From the NCBI GenBank assembly GCA_964568975.1, contig CAZMSO010000006.1, positions 47,117 through 111,116 of the forward strand: DNA of 64,000 bases. The letters are read 5' to 3'. The notes beneath the pieces were generated by a model that saw only the letters and a list, made by a program, of their open reading frames with translations, searched no databases and had not been told where the DNA came from. The DNA is from CAZADA01 sp964568975. Lineage in GTDB: Bacteria > Pseudomonadota > Alphaproteobacteria > Caulobacterales > Maricaulaceae. Below are positions 53,865 to 61,534 of this stretch, piece after piece; position 1 is the stretch's first letter, and each line of letters opens with the position of its first letter. A program made the position numbers and the translations under genes.

Positions 53865-54695
53865 ATGAGTATTGAGCCGGCGAAACCGGGCGTGATCCCG
53901 CGCGATTTGGCGGCGGCCTCCACGCCTTGGGCGCGCTTGCGCGCGGAAGCCGCGGCCGAAGCGGCCCGCGAGCCGAACCTCGCCAGCTATCTCCACGCCG
54001 GCGTGCTCAATCACGCAAGCTTGGCGGACGCGCTGTCTTATGTGCTGGGCGCGAAGCTCGGCGCGGAAGATCTCAATCCCATGCAAGCGCGCGAGATTTG
54101 CAGCGACGCTATGGCGTCTGATCCCGCGATCGTCGCGGCCGCGGCCGCCGACATGGAGGCGGTGTATGAGCGCGACGCCGCTTGCCGGACGCTGCTGCAG
54201 CCGCTTTTGTACTTTAAAGGCTTCCACGCCTTGCAAGCCCACCGGGTCGCGCGCTGGCTGTGGGGTCAGGACCGCGACGCGCTCGCGTATCACATCCAAA
54301 GCCGCGTCTCGGAGCGCTTCGGCGTCGACATTCACCCCGCCGCCCAGATTGGCTGCGGCGTCATGATCGACCACGCCACCAGCGTCGTCATTGGAGAGAC
54401 CGCAATCGTGGGCGATGACTGCTCTTTGCTGCACGAAGTGACGTTAGGCGGCACGGGCGCTAAAGGCGGCGACCGGCATCCGAAAATCGGGCGCGGCGTG
54501 TTGATTGGCGCGGGCGCGAAGGTGCTTGGCGCCATCACAGTCGGCGATGAAGCGAAAATCGCCGCGGGGTCGGTCGTGTTGAAAGACGTGCCGTCGCGCT
54601 GCACTGTCGCGGGCGTGCCGGCCAAGCCCGTGGGCGGACCATGCGCGGAGCCGCCGGCCAAGAGCATGGACCAGACCATCGCCGACGCCGAGTGA
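53865..54695 (+). CDS. cysE: Serine O-acetyltransferase
   Basis: 276 residues. Makes O-acetylserine for cysteine synthesis. The helical N-terminal domain (LASYLHAGVLNHASLADALS) and the left-handed beta-helix of hexapeptide repeats are both present. Active-site segments include RVSERFGVDIHPAAQIGCG-like sequence, MIDHATSVVIGETA, LHEVTLGGTGAKGGDRHPKI and VLIGAGAKVLGAI. The C-terminal tail (AKSMDQTIADAE) may bind cysteine synthase. GAAGGGGTGA precedes the ATG. It is followed by a scaffold gap after 30 nt, which begins in a run of G. Confidence 0.96.
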   Translation: MSIEPAKPGVIPRDLAAASTPWARLRAEAAAEAAREPNLASYLHAGVLNHASLADALSYVLGAKLGAEDLNPMQAREICSDAMASDPAIVAAAAADMEAVYERDAACRTLLQPLLYFKGFHALQAHRVARWLWGQDRDALAYHIQSRVSERFGVDIHPAAQIGCGVMIDHATSVVIGETAIVGDDCSLLHEVTLGGTGAKGGDRHPKIGRGVLIGAGAKVLGAITVGDEAKIAAGSVVLKDVPSRCTVAGVPAKPVGGPCAEPPAKSMDQTIADAE

Positions 54696-54725
54696 GCCGC
54701 GCGTCCAGGGGCGTGAGGGGGGGGG

Positions 54726-54825
54726 NNNNNNNNNNNNNNNNNNNNNNNNNNNNNNNNNNNNNNNNNNNNNNNNNNNNNNNNNNNNNNNNNNNNNNNNNNN
54801 NNNNNNNNNNNNNNNNNNNNNNNNN
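54726..54825. other. Scaffold gap, 100 N, after cysE
   Basis: Exactly 100 N following a 10-base G run (54716-54725), a probable cause of the assembly break. The bases after the gap (54826-54910) could encode the first 28 codons of a minus-strand protein (GTG, then GKISRANAAQVWNRMQSGG) running into the gap, but I cannot confirm it. Confidence 0.9.
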
Positions 54826-54968
54826 CCTGAAAGCCGCCCCTGAACGACCGCCCGCCGGACTGCATGCGATTCCACACCTGCGCGGCGTTTGCGCGCGAGA
54901 TTTTCCCCACCGGGCGCGGTAGAGCTATGTTGCTGTAAGTGATTCATGTCGAAGGAGCGTGGCGCGCG

Positions 54969-55196
54969 ATGAGCACCCCCCATTTCACCGCCAGCGAAGG
55001 CGGTAAGGTCGAAGCGTTCTTGCGCCAGAAGTTCAACACCCCGTTGGTGGTGAAGCTGCGTCAGCGTCCCGACGAATGCGCGGAGCTTTATTTGGGCGCG
55101 GAATGCCTGGGCGTGATCCAAAAAGTGGTGGATGAGGGCGAGACCTCCTTCGCCGTGGAAATCTCCATCATTGCGGAAGACCTCGAGGACGCGTGA
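54969..55196 (+). CDS. DUF3126 family protein
   Basis: 75 residues. An AAGGAG lies upstream of the ATG at 54969; a GTG at 54939 is an alternative. The core is VEAFLRQKFNTPLVVKLRQR, then DECAELYLGAECLGVIQKVV and DEGETSFAVEISIIAEDLED. This small single-domain family is nearly restricted to alphaproteobacteria, often beside cysE, and its function is unknown. An AGCCCCTCG/CGAGGGGCT inverted repeat (55239-55281) follows it, with too long a loop for a convincing terminator. Confidence 0.88.
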   Translation: MSTPHFTASEGGKVEAFLRQKFNTPLVVKLRQRPDECAELYLGAECLGVIQKVVDEGETSFAVEISIIAEDLEDA

Positions 55197-55401
55197 GCCT
55201 CAGCCTCATCCTCCGCCGGGGCCTTAGCGGCGATGCGCAGCCCCTCGTCGTGTCCGTCGCGCCGGTGAGCGCCGAGGGGCTCCGGGAGACCGCCAGCGCC
55301 AGCCCGCGGCGGACGTCCCCCAGCGCTGATCACATTTCTGGTTGGTCAGAATCTGCCGCGGGCGACAACTCGCCAGATCGCGCCGCCACAAGTCAGGGCG
55401 C

Positions 55402-56463
55402 TCAGCGGTGCGGCGTGGCGGTCTTTTTCAGCGCGCCGTACGCAAGCTTGCCGGCCGCGCTGGCGAAGGCGATGCGCCGATCCAGCGACGGCGCGCGGCC
55501 CACCACCCGGGGCATCGCGATCTGAGCGCCGGCGAGCCCCAGCTGCAGGAGCGCAATCGCGTTCAGCGCCGCCCATGTCGCCGGCGGACTTGGGGAATTG
55601 CGCACCAGCGCGCGCGCCAAGCGCTGGGAGCCCTTAAACGCCCGCTGGACCACGACATCCGGCTCCAAACGCGCCACCGGGATCGTCTCCTGCATCAGGG
55701 GGCGCGCGGAGGTGTAGAACCGCCCATCCGGCAAACGTTGAGCCAAGCGCATGAAGAAGTCGGTGTCTTCACCGCCGGAAAGGCCGAAGACGGGATCAAA
55801 CCACTGCGTGTCCGGCGTAAAGCAGACCGCGCGGCGCAGCAGCACATTGCACGTGCGCGCGCCCGGCACATGGCCGGTGGACTTCACGGGGATCGGCCGG
55901 CCCTCCGGCGCGTGCACGCGCCGACGATAATGATGGCCCACCAGCGCGATTTTGTCGGGATCGGCGTCTGGCGGAAACACGGGGTCGACATCGCCGAACA
56001 ACACGTCCGCGCCAGTTTCCTCAATGGTCGTGAGGGCCTCCTCCGCCCAAGTCGGCGGCACGACATTGTCGTCGTCCACAAACGCCACAAAGCGCGCGCG
56101 GCTGGCGGCCACGCCCGTGTTGCGCGCGTGGGAGAGATTGGTGCGCGGCTCATGCACATAGCGGATGGGCGCGCCTGCGGGGCCCAAGCGCGCGCGCACC
56201 GCCTCCACCGTGGCGGCGGCCGAGCCCTCGGGGCAATTGTCGACGACGATCACTTCATAGCGCCGCGGCGTGGTGAACGTCTGGCGCGCGGAGGTGGTGG
56301 CGGCTTCCGTCAGCAGATCCGGGCGTTGAAAACTGCAGATGATCGCCGACAGATCCATGACCTCGTCCGCAGCGTTCTCCCCGGCGGAAGAGACGGACGC
56401 GTCGTGTGCGCCCTCCGCGCGTGCAATCGCTGACGTGGCCTCGGCGGACGGGTCGCGGGTCAT
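55402..56463 (-). CDS. Family 2 glycosyltransferase
   Basis: 353 residues from the ATG at 56463; the conserved domain starts at the ATG at 56358 (MDLSAIICSFQRPD). The GT-A fold is clear: VIVVDNCPEGS, then NLSHARNTGVAASRARFVAFVDDDN with the DxD-type DDD, then RTCNVLLRR and FGLSGGEDTDFFMRLA. This resembles rhamnosyl/GT2 transferases of surface-polysaccharide synthesis. The acceptor and donor are unknown. The C-terminal 60 residues are hydrophobic and may touch the membrane. It lies downstream of the dipeptidase gene on the same strand, 195 nt apart. Confidence 0.88.
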   Translation of the reverse strand: MTRDPSAEATSAIARAEGAHDASVSSAGENAADEVMDLSAIICSFQRPDLLTEAATTSARQTFTTPRRYEVIVVDNCPEGSAAATVEAVRARLGPAGAPIRYVHEPRTNLSHARNTGVAASRARFVAFVDDDNVVPPTWAEEALTTIEETGADVLFGDVDPVFPPDADPDKIALVGHHYRRRVHAPEGRPIPVKSTGHVPGARTCNVLLRRAVCFTPDTQWFDPVFGLSGGEDTDFFMRLAQRLPDGRFYTSARPLMQETIPVARLEPDVVVQRAFKGSQRLARALVRNSPSPPATWAALNAIALLQLGLAGAQIAMPRVVGRAPSLDRRIAFASAAGKLAYGALKKTATPHR

Positions 56464-56658
56464 GGCGCGGCGCGCTCGCGACCGCTCCGCGCGCGGCGGT
56501 CTGGCGGGGCGATGGTGGCGGCTGACCTGCGGTGCATGCGGCGTCGCCCTTCGCGCCCGGAACCCTTGACGCAGCGGAGATACAATGGCGGGGCGCGTGA
56601 AGCAATGGCGGCCGCGCAGGGACCACGGGCCGCGCAGGGACTGGACCACGCCGGCGGT

Positions 56659-57954
56659 TCAGCCCCCAAGAGGCTCCTCGGCGGCCTCCTCGGCCGCGAT
56701 CTCCGCGGCCACGGCCTCCACGGCGCGCATCACTCGCAAGAGGTTGCCGCCCCAAATCTTTGCGATGTCGGCTTCGCAATAGCCGCGCGCGATCATCGCC
56801 TGCGTCACCGCGGCGGTTTGGCTGGTGTCGCGCCAGCCGGCGAGGCCGCCGCCGCCGTCAAAGTCTGAGGCGATGCCGACGTGATCGACGCCGGCCACCG
56901 CCACCACGTGGTCGATATGGTCCATGAGGGCGTTGAGATCGGCCGGATCCACGGACCGGCGCGCGGCCGCAATCGCGGCGCGGTATTGCGCCACCCGTTC
57001 ATCAGAAAAGGACGCCAAATCATTGCGGGCCTTGACGCCAAAGCGCTGGTTCACCCGCTCTTCGGCTAAGATCCGCGCAGGCGTCGGCGCCAGCAAATAG
57101 GTGTCGAACGCCACCACTTGCACGACGCCTCCATTCGCCGCGATGGCGCGCAGCTGCTCGTCATTGAGATTGCGGGCGTTGTCGTGGACCGCGTTGGCGC
57201 CCGAGTGCGACGCAATGACGGGCGCGCGCGACAGCGCGATTGCTTGCAGCGTCGTGGCTTCGCCGGTGTGGGAGACGTCCACCATGATCCCGTGACGGTT
57301 GAGTTCGCCGATCAAGGCCTCGCCCAACGGCGTCAGGCCCCCGGCTTTGACCTCAGGATCGCCGCCTTCGAGATTGGGATTGGAGCTGTCGCCGAATTGA
57401 TTGTGGCCGAAATGGGTGGCGCTGACATACCGCACGCCGCGTTCGGCCCACAGGGGCAGGTCCTCCAGCGTTGGGCCGAGGGGAAACGCGTTCTCCATGC
57501 CGATGAGAGCGACCAGCCGGCCGGAGGCGTGGATCGCCTCCACCTCGTCGGCGGTGCGTGCAAAGCCGATTTCATTGGAGTACGCCGCCATCATGCGTGA
57601 AATGCCGGCGTAGCGGGTCTCTGCGATCCGGCGCGCCTCGGCGTAGCCTTCGTCCGTCAACGGACCTTGGGGCGTGTAGACGATGAAGAAGGCGCCGTCC
57701 AAACCGCCGGCGCGCATTTTGGGCAGATCGTTTTGCAGCGTCGTGAAGCCGCCGGGGTCCTGCTCGACCGTGGCGTAATTCAGCGGCACGTCGATGTGGG
57801 TGTCGAGGGTCAGCACGCGCTCATGAATCGTCGCGCCTGTGAGGCGGGGGTCCGTGCTCGCGGCGGTTGTGGCGCAGGCGCTGAGCGCACACGCCCCAAG
57901 CGCGAAGCCCGCCGCGGCCATCGCCGGTGAGGTGACTTGACATATCCGGTGCAT
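56659..57954 (-). CDS. Membrane dipeptidase (M19) lipoprotein
   Basis: 431 residues from the ATG at 57954 (GAGGGCGGG upstream). It has an N-terminal signal with ALSACA as lipobox candidate. The di-zinc site of renal-dipeptidase-type enzymes is visible: HxD in TLDTHIDVP, Glu in IGMENAFPLG, His in MVDVSHTGEATTLQ, His in VIASHSGANAV and Asp in GIASDFDGGGGLAG. It hydrolyses dipeptides, including D-amino-acid-containing ones in some members. It is probably periplasmic and lipid-anchored. Confidence 0.93.
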   Translation of the reverse strand: MHRICQVTSPAMAAAGFALGACALSACATTAASTDPRLTGATIHERVLTLDTHIDVPLNYATVEQDPGGFTTLQNDLPKMRAGGLDGAFFIVYTPQGPLTDEGYAEARRIAETRYAGISRMMAAYSNEIGFARTADEVEAIHASGRLVALIGMENAFPLGPTLEDLPLWAERGVRYVSATHFGHNQFGDSSNPNLEGGDPEVKAGGLTPLGEALIGELNRHGIMVDVSHTGEATTLQAIALSRAPVIASHSGANAVHDNARNLNDEQLRAIAANGGVVQVVAFDTYLLAPTPARILAEERVNQRFGVKARNDLASFSDERVAQYRAAIAAARRSVDPADLNALMDHIDHVVAVAGVDHVGIASDFDGGGGLAGWRDTSQTAAVTQAMIARGYCEADIAKIWGGNLLRVMRAVEAVAAEIAAEEAAEEPLGG

Positions 57955-58439
57955 AACCCGCCCTCGCTCACGCCTGCGATGGGAGCCTAGCGCGGACGGT
58001 CCGCGCGTCAAAAGCCCTCAACAGCGGCCCCATCACGGCGTCATGAGACGTGAACAGACGCCAAACCCGCGCCAATCATCCGCAAAACGTCCGCAAACGC
58101 GCGCAAATCGCCCCCTGGCGCGCCGGCCGGCGGCCGCCGGCGGCGAGGAGCGCGGCCGGGCGCCTGGGCGTGCCCACGACGTTCCCACGCCCGGTGGAGG
58201 CGACCGGCCCTCGCGGAAATGGCGGCTGTTGCGCTGCGGCCACACGTGTGGGCCCTGACGCTGCTGCTTGGCGCCGAAGTCGTTGAGTTTGAGAGCAAAT
58301 CATGGCGATGTCTGCCAATAAAGCGAAATGTCGGCGTGTCTTGGACGCCGGCAGGCGCGGCCGTGAGATTTACCTGGGCGCCGCCCTGGTTGCAGGTCTT
58401 GCTCTTATATTTTTGAGAGCGTTTCGGGGGAGGCGACTA
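57955..58439. other. Divergent intergenic region between dipeptidase and GT39-like gene
   Basis: 485 nt with no gene that I can support. It contains six helically phased A-tracts (58053-58107), a GC-rich GCCGGCCGGCGGCC palindromic stretch (about 58119-58140) and a GGGCGTG/CACGCCC inverted repeat (about 58167-58193). An in-frame ATG at 58302 could extend the glycosyltransferase by 46 residues including one hydrophobic helix, but the ATG at 58440 has the better Shine-Dalgarno. Confidence 0.5.
58053..58107. promoter_or_regulatory. Helically phased A-tracts, candidate bent DNA
   Basis: Short A runs are centred at about 58053, 58064, 58074, 58085, 58096 and 58106, that is every 10 to 11 bp. The last three are in the repeated context CGCAAA (58081, 58092, 58102 as unit starts), and the A runs stand in an otherwise very GC-rich spacer. 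Such phasing on one helix face favours intrinsic curvature or a repeated protein-binding site. Confidence 0.45.
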
Positions 58440-60116
58440 ATGGCGATCGGCACCACCGCGTCGAGTCCAACTTACAAGCCAGCAGATGGCTTAAATCGCT
58501 CTCAGTTTATCTCTTACGAAGCGTCGCTGTTCGTCACGGCATTGCTTCTTTTGGTATTGACCCGCGTTCTGTCTCTCGCAGCCAATCCGGATCCCTGGCT
58601 TGATGAATCCATGCTTGGGATCAACCTAAAGATGCTCTCATATGCGGACTTGTTCGGTCCCTTAGAGTATCATGCCCAATCAGCGCCGTTGGGATTTTTG
58701 CTTGTCAACAAGGTGATCGGCGACATCTTCGATTACGCGCCGGTGGCGTTGCGTCTTCAATCAGTTCTGTGGAGCTTCACCGCCAGTTTGGTCTTGTGGG
58801 GCGTGGCCCACCGCGTGGCCGGACGACGGGCGGGGTTGTTGACGCTAATTCTTGTGTCTCTCGCGCCGAGCATGACCCACTTCTCTATTGAGGTGAAACA
58901 ATACATGGCCGAGGCCGCCACGACGGCGATCCTCCTTGCAATGGCGGTGTGGTTGAGCCGCCATGCGGGACGCCTTAGCTGGCGCGGGATCCTTGGCTGC
59001 GTCGCGGGGTATGGCGCGTGCTTGCTGTTTTCCAACGGCGCGCCATTCGTGCTTTCCGCGTTGGGCGCGGCCTTGGTGTGGCGGGCCGTGGCCGATCCCG
59101 CGCGCCGCCATCATCTTCGCGGGCTGATGACGGTGGGTGTGTTGTGCGTTGGCGTGACGGCCGTTTACGGGTTCCTGTTCATGCTGGCGACCGTGCAAGC
59201 GAACACCAGCCAGTTCGACGCGTTCTACGAGGGGCAGTTTCTCGGCGCCCCGTGGGCTTCCCTTGAGATGGCGCTGCGTTACTTTGCGTTGCCGGACATG
59301 TGGGCTGAGATGGTGTTTGGGACATCCATTCAGCGTGTTCTGACGTCGCCGGTGGCGGCTGCGCTCGCTTTGCCGGTTCTCGCCGTCGGTCTTGTCCAGG
59401 CTTGGCGCAGCCATGCCTATCTCGTGGTTGCGTTCGCCTTGCTGGCGGCGTGCATTTACGGGCTCGGGATCGTCCACATCTTGCCATACAATTTTATGCG
59501 CTTGGTTCTGTTCACGTTTCCCTTCGTGGCGCTGTTCATAGGGTGGGGGGGCGTGGCGATTTTGACCCGCGCAGCGCGGTGGGACGGCTGGCGCGCTGTG
59601 GCGTTGTCCCAGGCCGCCGTGGTGTCGATGGGGTTGACGGCGGCGCTGGTTGGTTTCGCCGCCATGGCGCTTGTGAAGACCGCAAATCAAGAACGCGAAG
59701 AGGTCACGCCGCTGCTTGACCACATCGCGGAGGCCGAAAGCCAGGGCGCGATCCATCCGGTGTGGACGTACTACATCACTCGTCCAACGATTGAGATGCT
59801 GAATTTTCCCTTGCGCAGTCCGTTTATCGGGTGGGGCGGCGCAATCGAAGTCGGCCGTGGCCCGATCCTTGTTCCGAATACGTCGTTAGGCAGCCAGGAC
59901 GAGCAGTTCGTTGGCTACCGCGCTATCTTCTTAGACGAAACACGCGACCTGCCTCAGTTTTGGATGTTGTTTTCCCATTACAACGCCGAGATTCGTTTTG
60001 TGGAGGGACTGCTGGAGGCGGCGCGCAAGACAGGGGCGACGTGCGCGGTCGAGCGTACGGCCAAACGGTCGATCTTGTATTTTTGCGAGCGAGACGGCGC
60101 ATCAGCGTCATCATAA
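58440..60116 (+). CDS. Polytopic membrane glycosyltransferase, GT39/ArnT/PMT-like
   Basis: 558 residues. The ATG at 58440 has GGGGGAGG 7 nt upstream. Helix 1 is followed by NPDPWLDESMLGINLK, where the Asp-Glu after the first helix is the catalytic site of polyprenyl-phosphate-sugar transferases. YHAQSAPLGFLLVNKVIGD, APSMTHFSIEVKQYMAEA and about ten helices follow. The C-terminal 120 residues are soluble and periplasmic. It should transfer a sugar from a lipid carrier to an envelope acceptor. The first 250 nt are visibly more A/T-rich than neighbouring genes, consistent with transfer. Confidence 0.8.
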   Translation: MAIGTTASSPTYKPADGLNRSQFISYEASLFVTALLLLVLTRVLSLAANPDPWLDESMLGINLKMLSYADLFGPLEYHAQSAPLGFLLVNKVIGDIFDYAPVALRLQSVLWSFTASLVLWGVAHRVAGRRAGLLTLILVSLAPSMTHFSIEVKQYMAEAATTAILLAMAVWLSRHAGRLSWRGILGCVAGYGACLLFSNGAPFVLSALGAALVWRAVADPARRHHLRGLMTVGVLCVGVTAVYGFLFMLATVQANTSQFDAFYEGQFLGAPWASLEMALRYFALPDMWAEMVFGTSIQRVLTSPVAAALALPVLAVGLVQAWRSHAYLVVAFALLAACIYGLGIVHILPYNFMRLVLFTFPFVALFIGWGGVAILTRAARWDGWRAVALSQAAVVSMGLTAALVGFAAMALVKTANQEREEVTPLLDHIAEAESQGAIHPVWTYYITRPTIEMLNFPLRSPFIGWGGAIEVGRGPILVPNTSLGSQDEQFVGYRAIFLDETRDLPQFWMLFSHYNAEIRFVEGLLEAARKTGATCAVERTAKRSILYFCERDGASASS

Positions 60117-60387
60117 GTCGGCGGACGCGGCATCGCCTGCGGCCGCCGTTGCGGCGGGTCCGCCCCGCGTGTGCGTCCCTGGCGCTGACGGCGCGTGCGT
60201 GAGGCGGCGCAGCCTCGCCGGTTTCCCCCACGGACGTCGCCCGCTCACGCCGTCCGCGGAAGAACCTCGTCCAGCGCCGTCGCCTCATCAGCTCCGCGCT
60301 GGGGCGCAACCGCGCGCGGCGGCCCGGCGTGGCGGGTCTCCCGACACGCGGCGCCGCGGCCTCTGGCCCCGGCGCCGCGCGCCGCGC

Positions 60388-61203
60388 TTACAACACGTCA
60401 AGCACTTGAGCGACCAGCGGATGGCGGACAATGTCGCCTTTGTCGAGGCGCACCACCGCCGCGCCGTCGACGTGAGCGAGCCGCTCCGACACCAGCGCGA
60501 GGCCCGAGAGCCCCTCGGCCAAATCGCTCTGCTGCGGATCGCCGGTGATCACCATTGTTGAATGCCAACCCATGCGCGTCAGCAGCATTTTCAGCTGGGT
60601 GTAGCTGCAATTTTGCGCCTCATCGACAACCACAAAGGCGTTGTTCAGCGTGCGCCCGCGCATATAACCCACCGGCGCAATCTCAATAATGCCTTCCGCC
60701 AAGAGGGTTTTGAGCTTTTTCGCCGACATCCGCTCCTGCAACGCGTCATAAAGCGGGCGCAGATAGGGCGCGAGCTTGTCTTCCATCGCGCCGGGCAGAA
60801 AGCCGATGGACTCGCCGGCTTCAATCGCCGGCCGCGACAAGATGATGCGGTTCACATGGCCCGCGTCGAGGGCCTCGACGGCTTTAGCAACGGCCAGAAA
60901 CGTTTTGCCCGTGCCCGCCGGCCCGAGCGCCGCCACCAGGCCGTACGTGTCGATCGCTTGCAAAAGCTCGGTTTGACCGGGCGTACGCGCGGTGATGTTT
61001 TTTACATAACGCGGGGTGTCTTCAGGGCGCGGAGCGGCGAGGCCATGCACGCTGGCGGCGGCGGACGCCGCTTCCGCATGGTCTGGCCGCCAGGTCCGGT
61101 CGATCGCGTAGATTTTCGTGACCGTGCCGGCCGCAGACGCGGCGGGACGGCGCTCCGCATTGCGGAGCTCGGCGGCGCGGCGACGGGCTGAACGCTTAGA
61201 CAT
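60388..61203 (-). CDS. PhoH-family ATPase
   Basis: 271 residues with GGAGG 7 nt before the ATG. A basic N-terminal 60 residues is followed by ITARTPGQTELLQAIDTYGL. Walker A is LGPAGTGKTFLAVA and Walker B is NAFVVVDEAQNCSYTQLKML. SRPAIEAGESIGFLPGAMED, GYMRGRTLNNAF and MVITGDPQQSDL complete the PhoH signature. PhoH proteins are NTPases linked to RNA metabolism. The classical phoH-ybeY neighbourhood is absent, so this may be a second PhoH paralogue. A terminator-like hairpin lies directly upstream of its Shine-Dalgarno. Confidence 0.92.
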   Translation of the reverse strand: MSKRSARRRAAELRNAERRPAASAAGTVTKIYAIDRTWRPDHAEAASAAASVHGLAAPRPEDTPRYVKNITARTPGQTELLQAIDTYGLVAALGPAGTGKTFLAVAKAVEALDAGHVNRIILSRPAIEAGESIGFLPGAMEDKLAPYLRPLYDALQERMSAKKLKTLLAEGIIEIAPVGYMRGRTLNNAFVVVDEAQNCSYTQLKMLLTRMGWHSTMVITGDPQQSDLAEGLSGLALVSERLAHVDGAAVVRLDKGDIVRHPLVAQVLDVL

Positions 61204-61223
61204 GACGTGCCTCCAAAGACAAA

Positions 61224-61249
61224 CCGCGGACCGAAGGGTCGGTCCGCGG
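61224..61249 (-). terminator. Terminator-like hairpin in the phoH leader
   Basis: Perfect 11-bp stem CCGCGGACCGA / TCGGTCCGCGG with a 4-nt loop. Read on the minus strand it is followed by TTTGTCTTT and then, at once, by the phoH Shine-Dalgarno GGAGG. On the plus strand no T-run follows. It is thus either an attenuator for phoH or the 3' end of a small RNA. Confidence 0.7.
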
Positions 61250-61389
61250 CTGGTGGTGGGGGTGCTGCAGGGGAGAGGAGGGCGTTCGCGCCGCTGGGCG
61301 GCGCGGTGTCAGGCCTGGGATGTCGACGCGCCCTAAGAGCGCGCGGGAACCATCGCACGAGCCATCCTCCGTCCTGTCGACACGACACC
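61224..61389 (-). ncRNA. Candidate structured leader or small RNA upstream of phoH
   Basis: On the minus strand this stretch can form a two-part stem: GGTGTC/GACACC (61384-61389 with 61305-61310) and TGTCGAC/GTCGACA (61376-61382 with 61321-61327). A perfect 8-bp hairpin (61287-61305) and the terminator hairpin (61224-61249) follow. Inside the first stem a GGAGG (61366-61370) abuts a 10-codon ORF (61333-61365, MARAMVPARS). A C-rich CCCTCCTCTCCCC segment could pair with that GGAGG. I know no named family that it matches. Confidence 0.35.
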
Positions 61390-61416
61390 ACAGACGCGTC
61401 GCGCCGACAATGAGTT

Positions 61417-61476
61417 TGTGGATAAACGGGGGATGGTTAATGAAACTTAACCGAGATTGATTTTTTCTTATCCACG
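61417..61476. promoter_or_regulatory. DnaA-box and CtrA-like motif cluster
   Basis: TGTGGATAA at 61417-61425 is a perfect DnaA box in reverse, and TTATCCACG at 61468-61476 matches 8 of 9. Between them GGTTAA-N6-TTAACC (61435-61452) is a perfect inverted repeat, and ATGGTTAA (61433-61440) is the complement of the CtrA half-site TTAACCAT. A GAATC (GANTC) site lies at about 61484. The segment 61415-61510 is the most A/T-rich of the divergent phoH/carbonic-anhydrase spacer (61204-61534). Confidence 0.5.
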
Positions 61477-61534
61477 CCGTGGTGAATCGAGGAGGTCTTA
61501 ACAGTTTTCTGACACGCGCGACGGGAGGAGCGGT

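Noticed and set aside
55193..55525. Small gene overlapping the DUF3126 stop
   Set aside because: It has GTGA overlap but no domain, runs antisense into the GT2 gene and has an Arg/Ser-rich shadow-type composition.
58302..58439. N-terminal extension of the GT39-like protein
   Set aside because: It would add a helix before the normal first helix, and the ATG at 58440 has a much better Shine-Dalgarno; recorded as an alternative only.
61417..61476. Chromosomal replication origin
   Set aside because: Only two DnaA boxes in a short spacer and none of the usual origin neighbours (hemE, dnaA, parAB, gidA) are present; kept only as a regulatory-motif cluster.
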